A stretch of 64,000 nt of DNA. Origin: Flavobacterium ustbae. GTDB taxonomy: Bacteria > Bacteroidota > Bacteroidia > Flavobacteriales > Flavobacteriaceae. This document shows positions 27,196 to 36,108 of this stretch, piece by piece. Location of the stretch: NCBI RefSeq assembly GCF_003946915.1, contig NZ_RPOC01000009.1, positions 62,001 to 126,000 of the forward strand. The letters are read 5' to 3'. The notes under the pieces are model-generated. The model made no database searches. It saw only the letters and a list, made by a program, of their open reading frames with translations, and was not told the DNA's origin. How positions within the stretch are numbered: position 1 is the first letter of the stretch; every line of letters begins with the position of its first letter. A program made the translations under genes and the position numbers.

Positions 27196-28269
27196 TTGAT
27201 CGATAATAAAAATTCAATTGAGGGTGAAATTTCTTTAAAAGAAATGCTTAATAAATTTAGAGAGTGGTATAATTATTTTCTTTTAAAATGGAAAATAATT
27301 GTTTTGGGAGGTATTGTTGGTGCTCTTTTGGGATTGTCATTTTCGTTTATAAAAAAGCCTATTTATACAGCGACCTTAACATTTGCGATAGAAGATGATA
27401 AATCAACGTCTGGTTTAAGCGGTGCATTGGGTTTGGCTAGTAGTATTGGGTTAGACATCGGAGGAAGTGGAGGGAGTGTTTTTTCTGGAGCTAATTTGAC
27501 AGAATTGTTTAAGTCGCGTAGCATGGTTGAGCAGACTTTATTAACTCCAGTAGATGTTAAGGGAAAATTTATTTCATTAGCAGAGATGTATATTCAAAAT
27601 AAAAAATGGAGAAAGCGTTGGCAAGAAAATTCTAAATTAAAAAGTATAGAGTTCTTACCAAATGGTGAACGTAAATATTTCACGAGAGTTCATGATAGTA
27701 TTTTAGGATTAATTTACAAGGATTTATCTTTGAATAATTTAGAGATTGGAGTGAAAGAGAAAAAGTCTACAATTATCAATATTGATATGTCTTCTACTGA
27801 TGAATTGTTTGCTAAATATTTTACAGAAGCACTAGTAAAGCAGGTATCTAGTTTTTATATAAATACTAAAAGTAAAAAAGCCAGAACAAATATGGCAGTT
27901 TTAGAACATCAAGTTGATTCTATTAGAAATGAACTTAATGGTGCGATTACTGGCGTTGCGATAGCAAATGACGATACTTTTAATTTGAATCCCGCACTAA
28001 ATGTGAAACGGGCTCCATCTGCAAAGAGAGAAGTAGATGTAAGAGCAAATACCGCTATTTTAACGGAATTAGTTAAACAGAGTGAATTGGCAAAAGTTAC
28101 TTTACGTAAAGAGACACCTTTAATTCAAATTATCGACTCTCCAATATTGCCCTTAGCTAAAGAACGTTTTGGCAAAGCAAAAGGCCTTTTTTTGGGTGGC
28201 GTAATAGGTGGTTTTTTAGTGATGCTTCTACTTTTTTTTAAAGAATTTTTTAAACAACAGTTTAAATGA
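27196..28269 (+). CDS. Wzz/chain-length determinant without kinase domain
   Basis: 357 residues from a TTG start. Two membrane helices (about 32-52, WKIIVLGGIVGALLGLSFSF, and about 330-352) enclose a periplasmic domain with helical regions (about 220-300); the PI.P-like motif before TM2 reads IDSPILPLAKERFGKAKG. It lacks the cytoplasmic tyrosine kinase seen in the gene at 15697. The start is uncertain: a TTG 7 bases after the preceding gene, or an ATG 14 codons later (27238), which keeps TM1. Likely the co-polymerase partner of the 24766 exporter. Confidence 0.88.
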   Translation: MIDNKNSIEGEISLKEMLNKFREWYNYFLLKWKIIVLGGIVGALLGLSFSFIKKPIYTATLTFAIEDDKSTSGLSGALGLASSIGLDIGGSGGSVFSGANLTELFKSRSMVEQTLLTPVDVKGKFISLAEMYIQNKKWRKRWQENSKLKSIEFLPNGERKYFTRVHDSILGLIYKDLSLNNLEIGVKEKKSTIINIDMSSTDELFAKYFTEALVKQVSSFYINTKSKKARTNMAVLEHQVDSIRNELNGAITGVAIANDDTFNLNPALNVKRAPSAKREVDVRANTAILTELVKQSELAKVTLRKETPLIQIIDSPILPLAKERFGKAKGLFLGGVIGGFLVMLLLFFKEFFKQQFK

Positions 28270-28280
28270 TAATAATGTTT

Positions 28281-28310
28281 AAAGAATGATAATCTTAATT
28301 TGCATTCTTT
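28281..28310 (+). promoter_or_regulatory. Hairpin between the Wzz-like and flippase genes
   Basis: Perfect 8-bp stem AAAGAATG (28281-28288) / CATTCTTT (28303-28310) with a 14-base loop, followed by GTAAGTTTTA. The T run is weak. It could be an attenuator or RNA-processing site within the long operon. Confidence 0.4.
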
Positions 28311-28320
28311 GTAAGTTTTA

Positions 28321-29865
28321 ATGGAAAATTTAAATAATAATAATAATAATAATAAAAGAATTGCTAAAAATACTCTTTTGCTGTATTTTAGGATGATGCT
28401 AACAATGTTTGTATCACTATATACAGTGAGAGTAATATTGAATACTTTAGGTGTAGTGGATTATGGTATTTATAATGTTGTTGGAGGAATTGTGGTGATG
28501 TTTTCGTTTTTGAGTAATAGTATGGCAACAGCATCTCAACGTTTTTTTTCATTTGATTTAGGCAGAAATGATATACCCCAATTAACAATAACATTTAGTA
28601 TGACAATAATTATTTATATAATTATTGCGCTAATTATTTTATTTTTGGGAGAGACAGTTGGGTTATGGTTTTTAAATTCACAAATGGTCATTCCGCCTGA
28701 TAGAATTATTGCAGCAAATTGGATATATCAATTTTCAATTTTATCATTTTTAGTAACAATATTTACTGTTCCGTTTAATGCATTGATTATAGCTCATGAA
28801 GATATGGGCACATATGCATATGTGAGCATTGTTGAAGTGATTTTTAAATTATTGGTAGTCTATTTGTTGTTTTTGTTTTCTATTGATAAGCTTAAATTAT
28901 ATGCATTTCTTGTTTTTGCAACTACATGTATTACTAGTGCAATTTATTTTTTCATTTGTAAAAAAAAATATAAAAATATAAAATTTAAACTTCTTTGGGA
29001 TCAAAGTTTGTTTAAAACCCTTACATCTTATTTTAGTTGGAATCTTTTTGGAGCGGTTGCAGGGGTTCTTAATAATCAAGGGATTAATATTTTGCTAAAT
29101 ATTTTCTTTGGGCCAATTGTTAATACCGCAAGAGGTATAGCTTATCAAGTCAGTTCTTCTGTAAATCAATTTGTAATGGGATTTACTACTGCTGTTAATC
29201 CACAAATTATAAAATATTATTCAAAAGGCGAAATTAAAGAAATGCTTTCTTTAGTTTTTCAAAGTTCGAAATATTCATTTTTCCTTATTTTTACTTTGTC
29301 TATGCCAGTTTTATTCGAAACTAATTTTGTTTTGAAATTATGGCTTAAAATAGTGCCAGATAATGTAGTCGTCTTTACTAGGTTAGTTATTATTTGTGCA
29401 CTGATAGATTCTTTTTCGTATTCACTACAAACTTTAGCACAAGCAACTGGACGAATAAGATTATATCAATCATTAGTTGGTGGAGTAATGCTACTAAATC
29501 TACCGATTTCTTTTGTATTGTTAAAAATGGGTTTTTTAGCTGAAAGTACAATGTTTGTTTCCATTTTTATTTCTATAGTTTGTTTGTTTTTACGATTATA
29601 TTTATTAAAAGGAATGGTTGATTTTCCTGTAAATACATTTTTTAACGATGTTATTAAAGTTATTTTATTAATAACTATTATATCCATTATAAGCCCTTTA
29701 CTTATTGTACTTAACATGAATGAAAGTTTTCTTAGATTCATTACAATTGGATTAGTATCATTAACAAGTGTTTTAATTAATATTTATTTATTAGGACTTA
29801 CAAAATTGGAAAAAAAAATAGTAATATCTTTTTTTAAAAATAAAATTTTAAATTATCAAAAATGA
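28321..29865 (+). CDS. wzx: Polysaccharide flippase, Wzx-like
   Basis: 514 residues with about 12-14 hydrophobic helices, of the MOP/PST superfamily that flips undecaprenyl-linked repeat units across the inner membrane. Early motif KNTLLLYFRMMLTMFVSLYT and LGVVDYGIYNVVGG resemble bacteroidete Wzx. The N-terminus contains seven AAT codons (28333-28353) encoding seven Asn. The stop overlaps the next start by 4 bases. Confidence 0.88.
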   Translation: MENLNNNNNNNKRIAKNTLLLYFRMMLTMFVSLYTVRVILNTLGVVDYGIYNVVGGIVVMFSFLSNSMATASQRFFSFDLGRNDIPQLTITFSMTIIIYIIIALIILFLGETVGLWFLNSQMVIPPDRIIAANWIYQFSILSFLVTIFTVPFNALIIAHEDMGTYAYVSIVEVIFKLLVVYLLFLFSIDKLKLYAFLVFATTCITSAIYFFICKKKYKNIKFKLLWDQSLFKTLTSYFSWNLFGAVAGVLNNQGINILLNIFFGPIVNTARGIAYQVSSSVNQFVMGFTTAVNPQIIKYYSKGEIKEMLSLVFQSSKYSFFLIFTLSMPVLFETNFVLKLWLKIVPDNVVVFTRLVIICALIDSFSYSLQTLAQATGRIRLYQSLVGGVMLLNLPISFVLLKMGFLAESTMFVSIFISIVCLFLRLYLLKGMVDFPVNTFFNDVIKVILLITIISIISPLLIVLNMNESFLRFITIGLVSLTSVLINIYLLGLTKLEKKIVISFFKNKILNYQK

Positions 29866-30869
29866 ATGTAAAAGAGCTTGTTAAGAGGTTGATGCCAGAA
29901 GTAGTACTAAACAAGGTTAAAATTTTAAAATTTACTAAGATTAGTAATCGATTTTATAAGTACGATTCGGATAGATTTCTTAAGCATTCAAACGTTTTAA
30001 CTAAATGGAATAATCCAGAAAAGTTACTTGGACAAATAATAGTAGAGTATCATGCTATCGAGAAAGGTCTCGCTATGACTAATATGCGATTGGGTTTTGG
30101 TAAAAATGTGTTAATTGATTTGGTAAACCATTGTATTTTATTTAAAAATTTGTTTGGAACTGATAGAGAACAATTCAAATATGCACTTAGGGTTATTGCT
30201 GAATATAAATCTGTTCATAGAAATGAGAAATTTGATTTAGAAGATGATTTAATAGATCTAATAGATAAATTATTGTTGAAAGAAGAAGATTTGGAACCTT
30301 CAGAGCAGATTTCAATGACAAAAGAATCCTATTTAGAGCATACTTATAGTTCTTTTGAAAAGTTTTCTTCGAATAGAAAAAGTCTTAGAATGTTTGAAGG
30401 AAGTGTTAAAATAGAGGATATAGAAAAAGCTGTTTCATTAGCGCAAAATGCACCATCGGCATGTAATAGACAGCCTTCTAGAGTCTATGTGTTGCAAGAA
30501 AAAGAACTTATTAAAAAAGCTTTAGAAGTCCAAAATGGTAATCGTGGGTTTGGACATTTGAGTGACAAGGTAATTGTTTTAACGGCTGAATTAGGCGGGT
30601 ATTTAAGCATGAATGAAAGAAACGATGTTTATGTTAATGGTGGGATTTATGCAATGAACTTGCTTTATGCCCTTCATTACTATCAAATAGGAGCTTGCCC
30701 ACTTAATTGGTGTGCTTCTCCAGAACAAGATTTAAAGTTGAGAGAAATTTTCGAGATTAAAGAATCCGAAACTGTTATATTGATGATAGCATGCGGAGGA
30801 ATTCCAGATAATTTTAAATTAGTGACATCTCATAAAGATAAATACAAAAATATTATAAAAGTTATTTAA
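29862..30869 (+). CDS. Nitroreductase-fold protein with N-terminal extension
   Basis: 335 residues. The C-terminal part (about 165-335) is an FMN-dependent nitroreductase fold: NRKSLRMFEG (171-180), NAPSACNRQPSRV (196-208) and the late GACPLNWC. The first 160 residues are a helical region with motif YHAIEKGL (63-70) that I cannot assign. Genes of this type occur next to polysaccharide pyruvyl transferases in other exopolysaccharide loci; their reaction is not established. Overlaps the flippase gene by 4 bases and abuts the pyruvyl transferase gene with no gap, so translation is probably coupled. Confidence 0.78.
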   Translation: MNVKELVKRLMPEVVLNKVKILKFTKISNRFYKYDSDRFLKHSNVLTKWNNPEKLLGQIIVEYHAIEKGLAMTNMRLGFGKNVLIDLVNHCILFKNLFGTDREQFKYALRVIAEYKSVHRNEKFDLEDDLIDLIDKLLLKEEDLEPSEQISMTKESYLEHTYSSFEKFSSNRKSLRMFEGSVKIEDIEKAVSLAQNAPSACNRQPSRVYVLQEKELIKKALEVQNGNRGFGHLSDKVIVLTAELGGYLSMNERNDVYVNGGIYAMNLLYALHYYQIGACPLNWCASPEQDLKLREIFEIKESETVILMIACGGIPDNFKLVTSHKDKYKNIIKVI

Positions 30870-31988
30870 ATGAAAGTTGGAATATTAACGTATCAACGTG
30901 CCCACAATTATGGGGCTTTGCTTCAAGCCTATGCTCTACAATCTTATGTTAGATCACAAGGCCATGAGGTAAACATGATAGATTATTGGCCAGAGTATCA
31001 TGCGCAGGATTATAAACTAATTCCTTATTTTAAGTCTATAAGTTCTTTAGGTAAGATCAAATCAATTGTAATATTGATGATAGGTCTTAGAAGAATATTA
31101 CAGAGAGCATATGGCTATAAGAAATTTATGAAACAAAATTTTAACTTATCATCTAAAGTAGCTTATCCTACGGAGAGCAGTATGAAAGATATAAATTATG
31201 ATTTAGTAATATACGGTAGTGATCAAATTTGGAGACGTTCAAATTATCCACTTTTTAAAGGTTTTAGTGATGTCTTTTTTGGATTTTATCCGATAAATGC
31301 CAGTAAGAAAATAACTTACGCAGCAAGTATGGGGATAATTAACGTAGACGATCAGGATAAAATATATTTGGCTAAAATGCTAAAAAATTTTGATGCCATT
31401 TCTGTTAGAGAAGAAGAGTTAAAAGAATTGGTTGAAGAAGTAATTGAAGAAAAAGTATCTTTAGTATTGGATCCAGTTTTTCTTTTGACAAAGAAGCAAT
31501 GGTTAAGCTTGAACAATTCTTCGGAGCTGCCAAAGAAAAAGGAAAAATACATATTTTTTTACCAATTGACTCCGTCTGAGGAAGCAATCGAATTCGTAGA
31601 TAAACTAAGTGCTCATTACGGTTATAAAATAATTGAAGTAAGAGGAAGAGTTGAGCCTCTTTTATTTGAAAAAAGATATTATCAAACTGCTAATCCAAAT
31701 GATTTTATAGATTTGATAGCTAATGCAGAGATTGTAGTTTCAACTTCTTTTCATGGTGTCGCATTTTCATTAATATTTGAGAAAGAATTCTATGCTCTTG
31801 GAATGGGTAAAAATTCTGGACGAGTTCAGACCTTATTAGATAATTTAAATATATCCGAAAGGCTTTTATCTCATACTAATTTGCCTAATACTAATGATAA
31901 AATTAATTATGAGGTTGTTAGTTTAAACTTGCAAAGATTAAAATTGCATTCAGAAAATTATATTTTAACAAATTTGAATAATTGTTAA
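30870..31988 (+). CDS. Polysaccharide pyruvyl transferase family protein
   Basis: 372 residues. The N-terminal block KVGILTYQRAHNYGALLQAY is the family hallmark; YGSDQIWRR, TYAASMG, REEE, LDPVFLLTKKQW and the final STSFHGVAFSLIFEKEFYA with GMGKNSGRVQTLL follow. These enzymes move a ketal-pyruvyl group from phosphoenolpyruvate onto a sugar of the polymer, adding charge. It directly follows the nitroreductase-fold gene. Confidence 0.88.
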   Translation: MKVGILTYQRAHNYGALLQAYALQSYVRSQGHEVNMIDYWPEYHAQDYKLIPYFKSISSLGKIKSIVILMIGLRRILQRAYGYKKFMKQNFNLSSKVAYPTESSMKDINYDLVIYGSDQIWRRSNYPLFKGFSDVFFGFYPINASKKITYAASMGIINVDDQDKIYLAKMLKNFDAISVREEELKELVEEVIEEKVSLVLDPVFLLTKKQWLSLNNSSELPKKKEKYIFFYQLTPSEEAIEFVDKLSAHYGYKIIEVRGRVEPLLFEKRYYQTANPNDFIDLIANAEIVVSTSFHGVAFSLIFEKEFYALGMGKNSGRVQTLLDNLNISERLLSHTNLPNTNDKINYEVVSLNLQRLKLHSENYILTNLNNC

Positions 31989-31995
31989 ATTAATA

Positions 31996-33153
31996 ATGGA
32001 GACGAAAATTAAAGTTTTATACTTAATAAACCATACTGTACCGTATGGAGCAAATAAGGCATTACTAAACGTACTTGATGAAATAATTGAGATGGGGGTT
32101 TGTCCTACTGTAGTTACGGCTTTTGATGGAGGGATATGTTCTGATTTGGATTTTAGAAAGATCCCCTATGTTATAATTCCACATGTTTTTTCAATTTATC
32201 CTGAATTGAATTCATTTAGAGATTATATGCTTTTTTTTCCTCGTTTAATACGTGATTGTATTATCAATGCTATAGCGGCTTTTAAATTAAGCTCTTTGGT
32301 AAAAAAAACTAATCCAGTAATTATTCACACCAATATAGGACCAGATCATTTAGGATTTTATGTTGCAAGGAAACTAAACATACCTCATGTTTGGCATATT
32401 AGAGAGTATCAGGATTTGTTTTTTAATATGCGTCCGATTTTTTCAATGAGAGGATTTAAAAGAAAACTTCAATCATTAGAAAATTTTCCAATAGCAGTTA
32501 CCAAACAGATCTATGAACATTATTCTATGAATAATAATGCGAAGGTTATTTACGATGGAGTTATGAGAAGTAATGATTTTAGGTTTGAGTCAAATAAAAA
32601 CAACTATTTTTTGTTTGTTGGACGTGTTGAAGAAGCAAAAGGAGTTGGTGTATTAATTAAGGCTTATATAAAATTTTGTAAACTAAATTATGATTTTGAT
32701 CTTTATCTTGCTGGAGATGTAGCAACGAATTATAAAAAAGAATTAGATGATATTATTAATAAAGAAGGACTTTCTGAGAAGATTCATTTTTTGGGATTCA
32801 GAAGCGATGTTAATGATCTAATGGCTAAAGCAACTGCTTTAATAGTTCCTTCTCGTTTCGAGGGTTTTGGATTTATAACGGTTGAAGCTATGTTTAATGG
32901 TTGCTTAATAATTGGACATGACTCTGGAGGCACCCAAGAAATATTAAAAAATGATAATCTTGGAATTTTATACAATGATTCTGAAGATTTAACAATTGCT
33001 TTGAAAACACTTGTGTTTAATGGAATTGAAAGTTATTTCCCAATAATTAAAAAAGCACAAGAAAAAGCTTTATCTCTTTATTCTAAGGAAGAAAATGGAA
33101 ATCAAATTTTCAAATTTTATAATGAAATTTTAAATAAAAGTAATAATAAATGA
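31996..33153 (+). CDS. Glycosyltransferase, GT4-type
   Basis: 385 residues, GT-B fold. N-terminal VLYLINHTVPYGANKALLNVL, donor-binding part with FVGRVEEAKGVGVLIKAY, FLGFRSDVNDLMAKATALIVPS and RFEGFGFITVEAMFNGC, the retaining GT4 E-x7-E motif. It should add a sugar to the lipid-linked repeat unit on the cytoplasmic face. The sugar is unknown. Overlaps the acetyltransferase gene by 4 bases. Confidence 0.9.
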   Translation: METKIKVLYLINHTVPYGANKALLNVLDEIIEMGVCPTVVTAFDGGICSDLDFRKIPYVIIPHVFSIYPELNSFRDYMLFFPRLIRDCIINAIAAFKLSSLVKKTNPVIIHTNIGPDHLGFYVARKLNIPHVWHIREYQDLFFNMRPIFSMRGFKRKLQSLENFPIAVTKQIYEHYSMNNNAKVIYDGVMRSNDFRFESNKNNYFLFVGRVEEAKGVGVLIKAYIKFCKLNYDFDLYLAGDVATNYKKELDDIINKEGLSEKIHFLGFRSDVNDLMAKATALIVPSRFEGFGFITVEAMFNGCLIIGHDSGGTQEILKNDNLGILYNDSEDLTIALKTLVFNGIESYFPIIKKAQEKALSLYSKEENGNQIFKFYNEILNKSNNK

Positions 33154-33782
33154 AAAGACTAATTAGAGTATTTGTAGAGAAGATTCTGTTTTTTTTTCAT
33201 TATGTATTTTCTCCAAATCTTTTTAAAGGTTTAAATCGCACGTATAATGTATTATATTCTATTTGGATTAGAAATGAATTTAAAAAATCGGGTAAAGGAT
33301 TTTTTGTTTCATCTCCACTATATTTAGAAGGAGGGGAATTTATAAGTGTAGGGATGAATTTTGGTTGTGACCAAAGGTTGCGTTTAGATGCGCTTGACTC
33401 TTTCTTAGGAGAAAAATTTACTCCTTGCATAGAAATAGGAAATAATGTTTCTATTCAAAAAGATTGTCACATAGGTGCTATTAATAAAATTGTAATAGGT
33501 GATAATGTTTTAATAGCTAGCAAAGTTTATATAACAGATCACTCTCATGGAGAAATAACAGAAAAATCTTTAATACTTGCCCCAGCCCAGAGAAAATTGT
33601 ATAGTAAAGGATCGGTAATTATTGAAGATAATGTTTGGCTAGGCGAGGGAGTGGTAGTTTTACCAAACGTAACAATAGGAGAAAATTGTATTATTGGTGC
33701 AAATGCAGTAGTAACAAAATCAATTCCAAAAAATTGTGTAGCAGCAGGAAATCCTGCACGTGTAATTAGAGAAATTAAATAA
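33150..33782 (+). CDS. Hexapeptide-repeat acyltransferase
   Basis: 210 residues. A hydrophobic N-terminus (IRVFVEKILFFFHYVF) precedes a left-handed beta-helix of hexapeptide repeats (IEIGNNVSIQKDCHIGAI, NVLIASKVYITDHSHGE, IIEDNVWLGEGVVVLPNVTI, ENCIIGANAVVT) ending PAGNPARVI-like (VAAGNPARVIREIK). It probably O-acetylates a sugar of the repeat unit (WcaF/NodL type). Overlaps the upstream transferase and lies 3 bases before the WbsX gene. Confidence 0.9.
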   Translation: MKRLIRVFVEKILFFFHYVFSPNLFKGLNRTYNVLYSIWIRNEFKKSGKGFFVSSPLYLEGGEFISVGMNFGCDQRLRLDALDSFLGEKFTPCIEIGNNVSIQKDCHIGAINKIVIGDNVLIASKVYITDHSHGEITEKSLILAPAQRKLYSKGSVIIEDNVWLGEGVVVLPNVTIGENCIIGANAVVTKSIPKNCVAAGNPARVIREIK

Positions 33783-33785
33783 ATA

Positions 33786-34865
33786 ATGATTAAAGAAGCA
33801 AGAGTTATAGCGTTTTATTTACCTCAGTATCATCCAATTCCTGAAAATGACGAATGGTGGGGTAAAGGTTTTACTGAATGGACAAATGTAGGCAAAGCAA
33901 AGTCTCTTTTTAAAGGGCATTATCAACCACGAATACCTGCAGATTTAGGATATTATGATTTACGAGTTCCAGAAACACGTAAAGCTCAAGCAGATATGGC
34001 TAGAGAATATGGTGTTGAAGGATTTTGTTATTGGCATTATTGGTTTGGAAACGGTAAAAGATTAATAGAACGTCCATTTAATGAGGTTGTGGTATCTGGC
34101 GAGCCTGATTTTCCTTTTTGTTTAGCTTGGGCAAACGAAACGTGGAAAGGATTTGCACATGGATTAAAAAATCGAAATGTTTTAATTGAACAGCAATATC
34201 CAGGTAATAAAGACTATATTGCTCATTTCTACGAAGTGCTTCCTGCATTTAAAGATAAAAGATATATAACTATTGAAGATAAACCATTGTTTATGATTTA
34301 TAAATCATTGGGAAATGAAGAAGTTAAAACTTTTATTGATGTTTGGCGTCGATTAGCATTAGAAAATGGACTGAAAGGCATTCATTTTGTTGGGCATACG
34401 ACAGAAGTTTCTGAAATGGAAACTATTTTTAGCTGGGGTTTTGATTCTGTTAATGTTATCAGACTTCATGATTATGCTAAATTTGGTAGAGGTTTTTATC
34501 AAAGATTAAAACAAAAACTTTTAAATATTGTTTTAGGATTACCAAGAGTATATTTGTATGAAGAAGCAATGAAATATTTTAATGGACCAGAAGATGTACA
34601 AGAAAATGTATTTCCTGCAATATTTCCTAATTGGGATCATTCTCCGAGAAGTAATAAAGAAGCTTCAATTCTTCATAATTCTAATCCAGAACTTTTTAAA
34701 AAACACGTAGCTAAAAGTGTTGAATCAGTACGAAAAAAGAGTAAAGAGAATAAGGTTATATTTCTGAAATCATGGAATGAGTGGGCTGAAGGAAATCATA
34801 TGGAGCCTGATTTGAAGTATGGTAAGAAATATTTAGAAGCATTAAAAGAAGTGTTATGCAAATAA
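33786..34865 (+). CDS. WbsX-family protein (glycan-processing, GH99-like)
   Basis: 359 residues, full length for WbsX. Diagnostic motifs: IAFYLPQYHPIPENDEWWG, KGFTEWTNVGKA, YGVEGFCYWHYWFG, FCLAWANETW, and the C-terminal KSWNEWAEGNHMEPD. WbsX proteins occur in O-antigen and capsule loci; they were named glycosyltransferases but are related to GH99 endo-glycosidases, so the activity is open. Overlaps wecB by 10 bases. Three Gly-free acidic motifs typical of a GH fold are present but catalytic residues are not assigned here. Confidence 0.85.
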   Translation: MIKEARVIAFYLPQYHPIPENDEWWGKGFTEWTNVGKAKSLFKGHYQPRIPADLGYYDLRVPETRKAQADMAREYGVEGFCYWHYWFGNGKRLIERPFNEVVVSGEPDFPFCLAWANETWKGFAHGLKNRNVLIEQQYPGNKDYIAHFYEVLPAFKDKRYITIEDKPLFMIYKSLGNEEVKTFIDVWRRLALENGLKGIHFVGHTTEVSEMETIFSWGFDSVNVIRLHDYAKFGRGFYQRLKQKLLNIVLGLPRVYLYEEAMKYFNGPEDVQENVFPAIFPNWDHSPRSNKEASILHNSNPELFKKHVAKSVESVRKKSKENKVIFLKSWNEWAEGNHMEPDLKYGKKYLEALKEVLCK

Positions 34866-35986
34866 AAAGAGTTTTAATTGTTTTTGGAACGAGACCAGAA
34901 GCTATAAAAATGGCACCATTAGTAAAAGAATTTAAAAAGTATGAAGATATTTTTGATACTAAAGTTTGTGTAACGGCACAACATCGTGAAATGTTAGATC
35001 AGGTTTTGGATTTTTTTGAAATTACACCTGATTACGATTTAAATTTAATGAAACCAGGACAAAATTTATTTACTCTTACTGCGGATGTAATTTCTTCAAT
35101 GAAACCTGTTTTAGATGATTTTATTCCTGATTATGTTTTAGTTCATGGTGATACTACCACCTCAAGTGCAGCGGCTTTAGCTAGTTTTTATTTCGGAGCG
35201 AAAGTTTGTCATATTGAAGCAGGTTTACGAACGAATAATAGATTGTCACCGTTTCCTGAAGAAATGAATCGCCAGATTACAGGACGCTTGGCGGATATAC
35301 ATTTTGCACCAACAGAACAATCGAAGTTAAACCTTTTAAAAGAAAATGTTGATCCTGATTTTATTTTTGTAACAGGAAATACTGTCATAGACGCTCTCCT
35401 TTATGCTAAAGACAAAGTAGAAGAAATTAATGATGAACAAATAGAATTCCTGAAATCTATTGTTGATCCTACTAAAGATTTAATATTGGTTACGGGACAT
35501 AGAAGAGAAAATTTTGGAGAAGGATTTATTAATATATGTAACGCAATTAAACAAATAGCATTGGAACAAGATGTCCAAATTTTTTACCCAGTTCATCTTA
35601 ATCCAAATGTTCAAAAACCAGTTAATAATGTGCTGAAGGACATTGAAAATGTTAAATTAATATCTCCTTTAAATTATCCAGCTTTCGTTTGGTTGATGAA
35701 AAAATCAAAATTGATTATTACTGATAGTGGTGGAGTTCAAGAAGAGGCACCAAGTTTAGGAAAACCAGTATTAGTTATGAGAAATACAACGGAGCGTCCA
35801 GAGGCACTAAATGCAGGAACAGTAATATTAGTAGGAACTGATACAGCGGAAATTATTCATCATACGAAAAAATTGCTAATGAATAAGGATTTATATAATC
35901 AAATGAGTACCGCGCACAACCCATATGGGAATGGGGAAACATCTAGAGAAGTCTTTGAAATTTTACTCAAACTAAGTTCTAATTGA
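34856..35986 (+). CDS. wecB: UDP-N-acetylglucosamine 2-epimerase (non-hydrolysing)
   Basis: 376 residues. Interconverts UDP-GlcNAc and UDP-ManNAc. Markers: VLIVFGTRPEAIKMAPLV, TAQHREMLDQ, VHGDTTTSSAAA, HIEAGLRTNNRLSPFPEEMNRQ, FVTGNTVIDAL, TGHRRENFG, ITDSGGVQEEAPSLGKPVLVMR. UDP-ManNAc may be used directly or be oxidised by a WecC-like enzyme; the dehydrogenase at 21342 is a candidate. The start overlaps the WbsX gene. A 122-base gap of AT-rich DNA with no clear terminator or promoter follows. Confidence 0.95.
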   Translation: MQIKRVLIVFGTRPEAIKMAPLVKEFKKYEDIFDTKVCVTAQHREMLDQVLDFFEITPDYDLNLMKPGQNLFTLTADVISSMKPVLDDFIPDYVLVHGDTTTSSAAALASFYFGAKVCHIEAGLRTNNRLSPFPEEMNRQITGRLADIHFAPTEQSKLNLLKENVDPDFIFVTGNTVIDALLYAKDKVEEINDEQIEFLKSIVDPTKDLILVTGHRRENFGEGFINICNAIKQIALEQDVQIFYPVHLNPNVQKPVNNVLKDIENVKLISPLNYPAFVWLMKKSKLIITDSGGVQEEAPSLGKPVLVMRNTTERPEALNAGTVILVGTDTAEIIHHTKKLLMNKDLYNQMSTAHNPYGNGETSREVFEILLKLSSN

Positions 35987-36108
35987 TTTTTTTAATTCTA
36001 GAAAATTTATTTGTACTTTATTACAAAATAATAAAATTATAGGTTAATAATATTTTAGTTTAACTTAATATTGCTTCGATTTTATAATATGTTTATCAAA
36101 TTATTTTA

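Noticed and set aside
28333..28353. AAT repeats as a phase-variation switch
   Set aside because: Triplet unit cannot shift the reading frame.
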